Source of the DNA: Chitinibacter sp046530675 | Lineage (GTDB): Bacteria > Pseudomonadota > Gammaproteobacteria > Burkholderiales > Chitinibacteraceae | Direction: 5' to 3' | DNA: 64,000 bases | NCBI RefSeq assembly: GCF_046530675.1 | Contig: NZ_CP172558.1 | Location: forward strand, 2,232,001 to 2,296,000 | In this document: in pieces, positions 32,016 to 39,105 of the stretch | Numbering within the stretch: the stretch's first letter is position 1 | Layout: the number at the start of each line of letters is the position of its first letter | Made by a program: the position numbers and the translations under genes | Notes under the pieces: model-generated | The model's database searches: none | What the model saw: the letters and a program-made list of their open reading frames with translations, nothing else | What the model was told of the DNA's origin: nothing

Positions 32016-32845
32016 TTGCGTCTTCCTAGCCGTTTGACCATCCACCACTGCAGGCCATTAATCAGCAATAACAGGCCAAATGAAACGACCAGCATCACGA
32101 CGGCAATCGCTGTTGCGCCCATGTAATCGTATTGCTCCAGTTTGGAAATAATCATCAGCGGGGTGATTTCCGACTTAAACGGCATATTGCCGGCGATGAA
32201 AATCACCGAGCCAAATTCACCAATCGCGCGGGCAAAAGCCAGTGTGAATCCGGTGAGCAGCGCCGGGAAAATCGTTGGCAAAATCACTTTGCTGAAAATC
32301 TGCCAGCGCGTTGCGCCCAGGCTCGATGCGGCTTCTTCGAGTTCGCGTTCCATATCTTCGAGCACCGGTTGTACGGTGCGCACGACAAAGGGCAGCGTGA
32401 TAAAGGTCAGCGCCAGCACAATGCCCAGCGGGGTGAACGCCACCTTGATACCGAGCTTGTCCAGTGGCTCGCCGAGCAAACCGTTTGGCGCGTACAAGGT
32501 GGCCAGCGCAATCCCGGCCACGGCAGTCGGCAGGGCAAAGGGCAAATCGACCAGCGCATCAATAAAACGTTTGCCCGGAAACGGGTAGCGCACCAGCACC
32601 CAGGCGATCAGCATACCGACGAATAAATTGATCAGCGCGGCGATCAAGGACGCGCCAAAAGTCACTTTATACGTCGCCACCACACGTGCTTCAGTGACAA
32701 TTTCCCAGAAGCTGCTCCAGTCGAGTCCCATGGTTTTGGCAAACAGGGCACTTAACGGCAGTAACACGATCAGCGAGAGATAGAGCAGGCTGTAGCCCAG
32801 GGCCAGATTAAAGCCCGGCAGAACACTGCTTTGTTTGAATTTCAT
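32012..32845 (-). CDS. cysT: Sulfate ABC transporter permease CysT (CysU)
   Basis: 277 aa, start ATG 32845. Six helices with the CysT marks LPTAVAGIALATLYAPNGLLGEPLD, EEAASSLGATRWQIFSKVILPTIFPALLTG and GEFGSVIFIAGNMPFKSEITPLMI. Normally the sulfate-binding protein gene precedes it directly; here 366 bp of repeats intervene before sbp (33212-34222), so co-transcription is uncertain. Confidence 0.96.
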   Translation of the reverse strand: MKFKQSSVLPGFNLALGYSLLYLSLIVLLPLSALFAKTMGLDWSSFWEIVTEARVVATYKVTFGASLIAALINLFVGMLIAWVLVRYPFPGKRFIDALVDLPFALPTAVAGIALATLYAPNGLLGEPLDKLGIKVAFTPLGIVLALTFITLPFVVRTVQPVLEDMERELEEAASSLGATRWQIFSKVILPTIFPALLTGFTLAFARAIGEFGSVIFIAGNMPFKSEITPLMIISKLEQYDYMGATAIAVVMLVVSFGLLLLINGLQWWMVKRLGRRK

Positions 32846-32869
32846 TGCGGATACCTTCTTGTTAAAACT

Positions 32870-32920
32870 AGGGTATTTCCATGTAAGTCAATTACAGATT
32901 GACCTTCATGGCAATACCTT
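32870..32920. repeat. 51-bp palindromic element, copy i (divergent)
   Basis: AGGGTATTTCCATG...CATGGCAATACCTT, 51 bp, 24 bp upstream of cysT. The ends pair (TTCCATG/CATGGCAA) but the core differs most from other copies. Confidence 0.55.
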
Positions 32921-32954
32921 AATGTTTATTTGGCGATATTCTCAATACGAGTTG

Positions 32955-33190
32955 ATCATTTTTAGCGCCTTCGGCGCGGTGTTTTACAGTCGCAATCCGC
33001 GACGGGGACTTACTTCTCTTGCTTCGCCAAGAGAAGTAAGCAAGAGAAGGCGACCCCCGCCTGCGGCCCTCCGGGCTTCCCTCGGTCGGTCGCGAGCCAA
33101 ACGGTAATGCTGTTTGTCTCGCTCCACTCCCTCGGCGATGGGCGACAGGGGAGTTCAAGCCCTAGATCGACCAGCGAGGTTCGGATCAAC
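32955..33190 (+). repeat. Covarying-hairpin repeat, copy 4
   Basis: Opens GTGTTTTACAGTCGCAATCC, hairpin 33009-33040 (CTTACTTCTCTTG / CAAGAGAAGTAAG, loop CTTCGC), then a direct repeat of the 3' arm (CAAGAGAAGGCGACC), GAGCCAAACGGTAATG and CCCTAG near the end. Inverted copy at 18470-18690. It fills the gap between cysT and sbp apart from the 51-bp element. Confidence 0.85.
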
Positions 33191-33211
33191 ACGAATTCAG
33201 AACATTGCCAT

Positions 33212-34222
33212 TTATTTCTTCTTGGCAATATCAGCGGCGATCTGGTCGTAAATCGCGCCGTCATCAAAGAACTTCTTCTGCGCTGCTTTCAGCCCGCCAA
33301 AATCAGCGACACCAAACAGTTTGACGTTGGGAAATTGCTTGGCGTATTTCGCCGCCACGGCGGCGTTACGCGGGCGCAGATAGTTTTGCGCGGCGATTTC
33401 CTGACCTTGCTCGCTCCACAGGAAATTCAGGTATTCGGTCGCCGCTTTGCGGCTGCCTTTCTTGTCGACGACTTTATCGACCACGGCAACCGGCAAATCG
33501 GCATCGATTGAAACGCTTGGATAAATCACCTCGAAATTGCCACGGCCAAATTCGCGCGCGATCATTTCGGCTTCGTTTTCAAACGTCACCAGCACGTCGC
33601 CAATCTGGCGCTGCATAAACGTGGTTGTTGCTGCGCGCCCACCCGCGTCCAGCACCGGTATATTGGCAAAAATAGCTTGCGTGAATTCGCGTGCCTTGGC
33701 CTCATTGCCACCGTTCTGCTTGAGTGCTGCGCCCCAGGCCGCCAGGAAGGTGTAGCGACCATTGCCGCTGGTTTTCGGATTGGGCACCACCACTTGCACG
33801 CCAGCCTTGGTCAGGTCATTCCAATCCTTGATGCCTTTGGGATTGCCTTTGCGCACAATTAGCACTTGCAGGCTGGAAAACGGCGCAGCTTCGTTCGAAA
33901 ATTTCTTGTCCCAACCGGCGTTGATCTGCTTGCCTTTTTCGACAATCGCGTCGATATCGGTCGCCATATTCATCGTCACCACATCGGCTTCCAGCCCGTC
34001 GATCACCGAGCGCGCCTGTTTGGACGAGCCGCCGTGCGATTGTTGGATCGTCACTTTGTCCTTGAATTTGGCCTCAAAGTGTTTAGCAAAAGCCGGGTTG
34101 TAGTCTTTGTAAAAATCGCGCATGACGTCGTACGAGACATTGAGCAAGGTGGTGTCAGCCAAGGCCAGTGTGGATAGGCTGCTCAGTGCGAGAGTCAGTG
34201 AGAGTTTGGCGAGCGAAGGCAT
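33212..34222 (-). CDS. sbp: Sulfate-binding protein (periplasmic), copy 1
   Basis: 336 aa with signal peptide ending ALADTTLL (about residue 22). The Sbp/CysP family marks are present: LLNVSYDVMRDFYKDYNPAF, QQSHGGSSKQARSVIDGLEADVVTMN, VVPNPKTSGNGRYTFLAAW, and GDVLVTFENEA. Binds sulfate (or thiosulfate) and delivers it to CysTWA encoded downstream on the same strand. A related protein is encoded at 37074-38087; the two are clear paralogues but differ throughout. Confidence 0.95.
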   Translation of the reverse strand: MPSLAKLSLTLALSSLSTLALADTTLLNVSYDVMRDFYKDYNPAFAKHFEAKFKDKVTIQQSHGGSSKQARSVIDGLEADVVTMNMATDIDAIVEKGKQINAGWDKKFSNEAAPFSSLQVLIVRKGNPKGIKDWNDLTKAGVQVVVPNPKTSGNGRYTFLAAWGAALKQNGGNEAKAREFTQAIFANIPVLDAGGRAATTTFMQRQIGDVLVTFENEAEMIAREFGRGNFEVIYPSVSIDADLPVAVVDKVVDKKGSRKAATEYLNFLWSEQGQEIAAQNYLRPRNAAVAAKYAKQFPNVKLFGVADFGGLKAAQKKFFDDGAIYDQIAADIAKKK

Positions 34223-34320
34223 AGGGTGTTCCTGTTTGCGAGTGAATTGCCTTCGACTATAACAATGGTTTTATATTCAAATAAAGAATATATAATTATT
34301 TTTATATAACTATTATTTTG
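34223..34320 (-). promoter_or_regulatory. AT-rich promoter region of sbp
   Basis: About 100 bp of strongly AT-rich DNA (TATATAATT, TTATATAAC runs) directly upstream of sbp, typical of activator-dependent cys promoters. CysB control is expected from the pathway but no site can be defined by eye. Confidence 0.3.
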
Positions 34321-34326
34321 TTTGGC

Positions 34327-34355
34327 AAAAAAAAGACCCTTCTGTTGAAGGGTCT
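34327..34355 (-). terminator. Rho-independent terminator after KdgM-type porin
   Basis: On the minus strand AGACCCTTC-aac-AGAAGGGTCT followed by T8. Confidence 0.9.
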
Positions 34356-34386
34356 ATCAGTTTTAATGTTCAAGCGGGGTTGTAGC

Positions 34387-35100
34387 TTAGAAGTTGATTG
34401 CTACGCCCAGACGGATACGCCAGTCGTCGTCCACGCCACCGGTGGTATTCTTCACTGCATCAGGCAGGTAGCCGATTTCACCGTAAGGCTTGAATGTGCT
34501 GTTGACTTTGTAACTTACGCCAAAATTGTGCTCGTAGAGGTTGCTGCTTTTGTCGGCGTACTGGTAGTCGTTCAGCTTGTGATCCCAGCGGAAGTTGTAG
34601 TAACCGTCAATCGCGGTATCGAACGATTTGCGCAGCCAAAGATCGGTACGCGTCGTGCTGTCGTTATCGAGTTTTTTGTTGATGTCTTTGCTTTCGCTCT
34701 GTTTGTATTCATAGCGAACACGGCCATCAAGACGCCAGGTCGGGGCAAATGCCCAGTTAGTCTGGAAACCGTATTTATAGAAGTCGCCCTTGGTTTTGGT
34801 GTCCTGGAACAGGAAACTTGGAATCAGCGTAACTGTATCGTTCAGTTTGTATTTGTACGTCAGCGCCCATTCAGTGTCCTTCCACAGCGCCTGATCGATG
34901 CCTTCACCAGCGGCACTGGTGTTGTTGACGGTGTACTCTACGCTGCCACCAATGCCGTTTGACCATTCATGTGCAAGCAGTGCACGGCTTTCGTAAGCTT
35001 CGCTTTCGGTTTTGTATTGACCGCGCAGATCCAGGCTAACCGCATGGGCATTGATGGCCACGATACTGGCAATAGCGGCGAAAAGATAAGTTTTTTTCAT
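34387..35100 (-). CDS. KdgM-family outer-membrane porin
   Basis: 237 aa from ATG 35100 with AGGGACG upstream. Signal peptide MKKTYLFAAIASIVAINAHA; mature part begins VSLDLRGQYKTESEAYESR, ends DDDWRIRLGVAINF with a terminal Phe, and consists of alternating amphipathic strands, predicted as a ~12-stranded barrel. KdgM/NanC-type porins pass acidic oligosaccharides such as oligogalacturonate or sialic acid; the substrate here is unknown. Monocistronic. The 328-bp region upstream contains a hairpin terminator of the hydrolase gene and AT-rich stretches but no assigned operator. Confidence 0.85.
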   Translation of the reverse strand: MKKTYLFAAIASIVAINAHAVSLDLRGQYKTESEAYESRALLAHEWSNGIGGSVEYTVNNTSAAGEGIDQALWKDTEWALTYKYKLNDTVTLIPSFLFQDTKTKGDFYKYGFQTNWAFAPTWRLDGRVRYEYKQSESKDINKKLDNDSTTRTDLWLRKSFDTAIDGYYNFRWDHKLNDYQYADKSSNLYEHNFGVSYKVNSTFKPYGEIGYLPDAVKNTTGGVDDDWRIRLGVAINF

Positions 35101-35353
35101 TTTTACGTCCCTTGTTGAGTGTAATTGGTCAAACTGTGTGGTTTGCAATGGCCGCCATCGTAAGCGACAAAGATTTCACTGGTGTGACAGTTATGTTGCG
35201 CGCTGATTGCGATTCACATGTACTGTCGCCTTTAGACTTGTTGCTCTGGCTTGAATCAAACTATACCGATAATTTTATATATCTTTAAATACTTATAAGT
35301 GATTTTTATATTGTTTTATGGAATATGCCGGTCTGTTTTGTTATGGTGCAATG

Positions 35354-35390
35354 CAAAATGGCAAAATCATATAATGATTCTGCCATTTTG
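35354..35390 (-). terminator. Long hairpin, probable terminator of hydrolase/EAL transcript
   Basis: Perfect outer stem CAAAATGGCA/TGCCATTTTG with an inner AATCAT/ATGATT pair. It lies beyond the 100-bp MITE from the hydrolase stop codon. The U-tract is short on both strands. Confidence 0.6.
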
Positions 35391-35428
35391 TTTTATCGCT
35401 TAATCGGGAAATTACGGAGTATTCCCTA

Positions 35429-35528
35429 GGGTCTGTTGACGTTTGGTTGACTATGCTCCGGTTTTCGCGCCTTGCCTCAGCTCAAAATCAATACAAACGC
35501 GATCTGTAAACCAAACGTCAACAGACCC
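35429..35528. mobile_element. 100-bp MITE (GGGTCTGTTGACG ends)
   Basis: 20-bp perfect terminal inverted repeats starting GGGTCTGTTGACGTTTGGTT, flanked by CTAG/CTAG (TA or YTAR target, as IS5-group elements use). The interior matches the first ~85 bp of the 266-bp element at 46502 in reverse orientation, so it is a deletion derivative. No coding capacity. The insertion point is the stop codon of the adjacent hydrolase gene. Confidence 0.88.
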
Positions 35529-36124
35529 TAGGCTACCGACATGAGCTGGCTGGTCAGTTCGCTGGTGATAAATTGATCGAGCAGATCAAGCCCCTGCTGC
35601 CATTCGCCGTGGCCGGACGCAATATTGATGTGCCCGGCTTCGCCGATTTGTTGCAAACGACTGCGCCAGATTTGCGACAGTTGTATCGCGCGATCAATGT
35701 TGCAGCTTGGATCGTTCGTGCTGGCGACGACCCAGCTGCGGAAAGGCAGCGGCACAATCGGTAGCGGAACAAAGCCCTGGAATTCATCCGGCGCTTCGGG
35801 GCGCATCACGTCGGCCGGCGCGACCAGCAGTGCTCCGACAACAGGACTGCGCTGGCCGTACAGCGTCGCCCAATGCGCCAGCGTCGCGCAGCCCAGGCTG
35901 TGCGCGACAATGATCGTCGGCGCATTACTCTCGGCGATTTTTCTGATAAAACCGTTGACCCAGTCGAATGCCTTGGGGTGCTGCCAGTCGGTCTGCTCGA
36001 TCCGGCTAAATTGCGGATATTGCTGCTGCCAGACCGATTGCCAGTGGCCTTCGGGCGAGCTGTTCCAGCCGGGGGCGATCAGGATGCGATGGCCATGCTC
36101 CAGCCACTGGTCGATTGCGTTCAT
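35528..36124 (-). CDS. RBBP9/YdeN-type alpha/beta hydrolase
   Basis: 198 aa. Family marks: RILIAPGWNSSPEGHWQSVWQQQYPQF near the N-terminus, nucleophile elbow IIVAHSLGCATLAHW (Ser), Asp in SSTNDPSCN-like strand (VVASTNDP), and His in SGHGEWQQGLDLL, so the catalytic triad is complete. Substrate unknown; RBBP9-like proteins are serine hydrolases. The stop codon TAG lies in the CTAG target duplicate of the MITE. Twelve bases separate the EAL gene upstream from this start. Confidence 0.9.
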   Translation of the reverse strand: MNAIDQWLEHGHRILIAPGWNSSPEGHWQSVWQQQYPQFSRIEQTDWQHPKAFDWVNGFIRKIAESNAPTIIVAHSLGCATLAHWATLYGQRSPVVGALLVAPADVMRPEAPDEFQGFVPLPIVPLPFRSWVVASTNDPSCNIDRAIQLSQIWRSRLQQIGEAGHINIASGHGEWQQGLDLLDQFITSELTSQLMSVA

Positions 36125-36136
36125 GATGGCAGCCTC

Positions 36137-36949
36137 TCAAAGTGGGCGGTAATGCGGGTGGGCCAGATAAAACCCCTGCAAGCCGTCGGCACCGCTGTCA
36201 ATCGCGATGTCGTATTCGGCGCGTGTTTCAATGCCTTCGGCAATGACCTGGCTGCCTGCGTCGTGCAAGAGTGAAACCAGTTTGCCATAGCCTTGACGTG
36301 CCTTGTCCTGCAAGGCGGCCAGAGCCAGGATGTGCCGGTCGAGCTTGACGAAATCGGGTTCAAGCAGCCAAAGCCGGTCGAGGTTGGCAAGACCGTGGCC
36401 GAAATCGTCGAGCGCGATCCGATACCCTTTGGCGCGATAGTTTTTGACCGCGCGGCTGATGGCGGTGGCGTCGACCGCAATGGCTTCGTTTTCGAGCAGT
36501 TCCAGCACGATCTGGTTCGGACCAAAGCCCAGGCTACCCAGAATCTGCTCGAAATACGCGCCGTGATCGCTGATTTCGACCAGCAGCTCCGGATGCACGT
36601 TCAGAAACAGCAGCCGGTTCGAGTGTGCGTAGCTGCCGTAATTCATCACATGCAGCGTGCGGCAGAGCCGGTCGAAAGCGACCAGCTTGTTGCCCAGACG
36701 CGCCGAGGCAAAAGCCTGCGGTGGCGAAATGGCTTTGCCGCGAACCGACGCGCGCAGCAAGGCTTCATCGGCAAAATGTTGCCGGTCGCGGTTGTAAATC
36801 GGCTGGAATGCCGACGCCAGCGTCGAGCCCAGTGCCTTGACCAGAATGCCGCGCAGCGAATCGATCTGGAACATGCTGTCCGGCCAGTCACGGGCAATTT
36901 CGGGCGGAATGGGCAAGCGCTCGCTTGGGTGGGTTTGTGGCCAATTCAT
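36137..36949 (-). CDS. EAL-domain protein (c-di-GMP phosphodiesterase candidate)
   Basis: 270-aa stand-alone EAL domain, without GGDEF, PAS or membrane segment. Catalytic pattern largely intact: EALLR (substrate and metal Glu), FLNVHPEL (Asn), LELLENEA (Glu), ALDDFGHG (DD), VKLDR (Lys), AEGIET (Glu), LQGF (Gln). It is therefore likely to hydrolyse c-di-GMP rather than only bind it. It probably forms a two-gene unit with the hydrolase. A 124-bp gap separates it from the second sulfate-binding protein gene. Confidence 0.88.
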   Translation of the reverse strand: MNWPQTHPSERLPIPPEIARDWPDSMFQIDSLRGILVKALGSTLASAFQPIYNRDRQHFADEALLRASVRGKAISPPQAFASARLGNKLVAFDRLCRTLHVMNYGSYAHSNRLLFLNVHPELLVEISDHGAYFEQILGSLGFGPNQIVLELLENEAIAVDATAISRAVKNYRAKGYRIALDDFGHGLANLDRLWLLEPDFVKLDRHILALAALQDKARQGYGKLVSLLHDAGSQVIAEGIETRAEYDIAIDSGADGLQGFYLAHPHYRPL

Positions 36950-37073
36950 GGCTTCTTCCTTTTGGGTATCTGATTCAAGCCCAGTATCTGTATTGTTTTA
37001 AAGAAGATACGTCGGCAGGTATGTGCAATGGGCAAGGCCCGGCAGTGGCCGGGCTGCTGTTGTGACGGGCATT

Positions 37074-38087
37074 TTACTTGCTGGCGCTGTAGATCTGATC
37101 GAATACGCCGCCATCGCTAAAGTGCGTTTTCTGTGCCTTGCCCCAGCCGCCAAAGACGTCATCAATGTCGAACAGCTTGATATTCGGGAACTGTTTGGCG
37201 TATTTGGCGTATACATCACGGTCGAGCGGGCGGTAGTAATTCTGCGCGGCGATTTCCTGGCCTTCTTTCGAATACAGGTAGTTCAGGTATTCGGCAGCGA
37301 CTTTGCGGGTGCCTTTCTTCTCGACGTTTTTATCAACGATGGCGACCGGTGGTTCGGCCTTGATCGAATACGACGGTGCGACGACTTCAAACTTGTCGCG
37401 GCCGACTTCGCGGAACACCAATTCGGCTTCGTTTTCCCACGTCACCAGCACATCACCAATGCCGCGCTGCGTAAACGTGACCGTCGAGCCGCGTGCACCG
37501 GTGTCGAGTACCGGAACGTTTTTATAAATCTTCTGCACGAACTCGCGCGCCTTGTCGTCCGAGCCGTAGGTTTTTTTCGCCCAGCCCCACGCGGCGAGGT
37601 AATTCCAGCGCGCGCCGCCGGAAGTTTTCGGGTTCGGCGTAATCACTTTGACATCAGCACGAGCCAGATCAGCCCAGTCTTTAATGCCTTTCGGATTACC
37701 TTTTTTGACCAGAAAAACGATGGTCGACGTGTACGGTGATGCATTGTCCGGATATTGTTTCTGCCAGTCGCCTTTCAAAAGCTTGCCCTTGTCGGCCAGC
37801 TCGTCGATGTCGTAGGCCAGCGCCAGCGTCACGATGTCGGCATCCAGCCCGTCAAGCACGGCGCGCGCCTGTTTGCCCGAACCGCCGTGCGACTGTTTGA
37901 TCGTGACGTCGTCACCGGTTTTCTTTTTGTAGTAGGCGCTAAAAGCTTTGTTGTAGTCCTGATAAAGCTCGCGCGTCGGGTCGTACGAGACGTTCAGCAG
38001 TTCATAGCTGGCGGCAAAACTGCTGGCTGAGCTCAGTGCAATGGTGATAACGCTGGCAATGGCGGTGAAGGTGGTGTTCAGTGACAT
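37074..38087 (-). CDS. Sulfate-binding protein (periplasmic), copy 2
   Basis: 337 aa from ATG 38087, signal peptide ending SSFAASYELLN. Same fold and motifs as the protein at 33212: NVSYDPTRELYQDYNKAF, KQSHGGSGKQARAVLDGLDADIVTLALAYDID, NPKTSGGARWNYLAAW, GDVLVTWENEAE. It is a paralogue that may share CysTWA (thiosulfate versus sulfate preference, or different induction). It is not adjacent to transporter genes: MITE, porin and EAL genes intervene. AT-rich leader without a recognised operator. Confidence 0.94.
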   Translation of the reverse strand: MSLNTTFTAIASVITIALSSASSFAASYELLNVSYDPTRELYQDYNKAFSAYYKKKTGDDVTIKQSHGGSGKQARAVLDGLDADIVTLALAYDIDELADKGKLLKGDWQKQYPDNASPYTSTIVFLVKKGNPKGIKDWADLARADVKVITPNPKTSGGARWNYLAAWGWAKKTYGSDDKAREFVQKIYKNVPVLDTGARGSTVTFTQRGIGDVLVTWENEAELVFREVGRDKFEVVAPSYSIKAEPPVAIVDKNVEKKGTRKVAAEYLNYLYSKEGQEIAAQNYYRPLDRDVYAKYAKQFPNIKLFDIDDVFGGWGKAQKTHFSDGGVFDQIYSASK

Positions 38088-38246
38088 GATGCGTTCCTTG
38101 TTGAGTTGGTGAACGAATCTTGGCATGAATCATTAATTCCATTAAATACTATTAAATTGTAATTAAATAACCAAAAGTAATTTTATACTTTGGCGCTACA
38201 GCCTGTAGCTCGGTCGATGTGCTGCATCATGGTCTGGGTTTCATGT

Positions 38247-38269
38247 AAGATGCATTAGAAATACCTGTT
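38247..38269 (+). promoter_or_regulatory. NsrR-like operator upstream of nsrR
   Basis: Left half-site AAGATGCATTA matches the NsrR consensus (AAGATGCATTT); the right half AAATACCTG is weaker. Sixteen bp before the nsrR start, suggesting autoregulation. Confidence 0.55.
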
Positions 38270-38284
38270 TGTGAAGGATGCGCC

Positions 38285-38743
38285 ATGCGACTGAATGTTT
38301 TTACCGATTACTGTTTGCGAACACTGATTTATGTCGGCTTGCATCAGGGGGGCGTGGTGACGCGCAGTGAAATCGCTACGGCGTACGATATTTCCGATAA
38401 CCACCTGATGAAAGTCGTCAACTTTCTGTCGCGTCAGGGCTTTATCGAAACGATGCGCGGCAAGGGCGGCGGGATGAAATTGGCGCGCTCACCCGAGCAA
38501 ATCAATATTGGCGCTTTGGTACGGGTCAGTGAAGAAGACAGCCCGATGGTTGAATGCTTTGATCGCGAGCATAACAGCTGCAATATCGCCAGTGTCTGCC
38601 GCCTGAAGCATATTCTGAATGAATCATTGCAGGCCTTATATGGCGTACTCGATCGCTATACATTGGCGGACCTGATCGCCAATCCAGTCGAACTCGGGGG
38701 CGTTTTCGCAATCCGGCTGCATCCGGTTTCGCAGGATAAATAG
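38285..38743 (+). CDS. nsrR: NO-sensing Rrf2 repressor NsrR
   Basis: 152 aa. Winged helix MRLNVFTDYCLRTLIYVGLHQGG...SEIATAYDISDNHLMKVVNFLSRQGFIETMRGKGGGMKLAR, and the cluster-binding cysteines in the NsrR arrangement (CFDREHNSCNIASVCRL, C-X8... pattern ending CRL). The 4Fe-4S or 2Fe-2S cluster reacts with NO and releases DNA. It sits upstream of norB, with NsrR-like dyads before both genes. The gap to norB contains a 51-bp element and a 143-bp inverted repeat, so norB needs its own promoter. Confidence 0.94.
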   Translation: MRLNVFTDYCLRTLIYVGLHQGGVVTRSEIATAYDISDNHLMKVVNFLSRQGFIETMRGKGGGMKLARSPEQINIGALVRVSEEDSPMVECFDREHNSCNIASVCRLKHILNESLQALYGVLDRYTLADLIANPVELGGVFAIRLHPVSQDK

Positions 38744-38765
38744 GCTGCTAAATTTATATTAAGCA

Positions 38766-38816
38766 AGGGTATATGTCTGTGGGTCTTTTTATTTAAGGCC
38801 TATAGGTATATACCCT
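38766..38816 (+). repeat. 51-bp palindromic element, copy c
   Basis: AGGGTATATG...TATATACCCT followed by T6; exactly 51 bp, 22 bp after nsrR. With its T-run it may act as the nsrR terminator. Confidence 0.8.
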
Positions 38817-38825
38817 TTTTTATTT

Positions 38826-38968
38826 CCTGATTAGGTAGCCACTTCAGCAAACCCTCATTTCGTCATTCCGGCGAAAGCCGGAATCCAGTGGCGGCGCTGG
38901 TTTGAACTGCGCTCTGGGTACCGGCTTTCGCCGGCACGACGATTTGCTGAGATAGCTACCTAATCAGG
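38826..38968. mobile_element. 143-bp nested inverted-repeat element with 8-bp target duplication
   Basis: Ends CCTGATTAGGTAGC...GCTACCTAATCAGG pair over ~26 bp; inside are two inverted copies of the CATTCCGGCGAAAGCCGGAATCC hairpin type (38862-38888; 38914-38943). Flanked on both sides by TTTTATTT (38818-38825 and 38969-38976). No coding capacity. Confidence 0.8.
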
Positions 38969-39044
38969 TTTTATTTTTTCGTCGTTTCAATGTGGTCTGT
39001 CCTACTTTTTGGCTTTAATATGTATTTTATTTGCACATTATAAA

Positions 39045-39067
39045 TAGTTGCATGTAATATGCATGTT
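39045..39067 (+). promoter_or_regulatory. NsrR operator upstream of norB
   Basis: TGCAT-GTAAT-ATGCA dyad (core 39049-39063) with the same 5-bp centre spacing as the NsrR consensus GATGCAT-N5-ATGCATC; 38 bp before the norB start. Confidence 0.7.
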
Positions 39068-39105
39068 ATTGGTTTTGTAGGTCAATTTGTAATGGAGAAC
39101 GCATC

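Noticed and set aside
36963..37015. Possible tenth 51-bp element (starts GGGTATCTGATTC)
   Set aside because: Only the left end resembles the family; the right end and core do not align.
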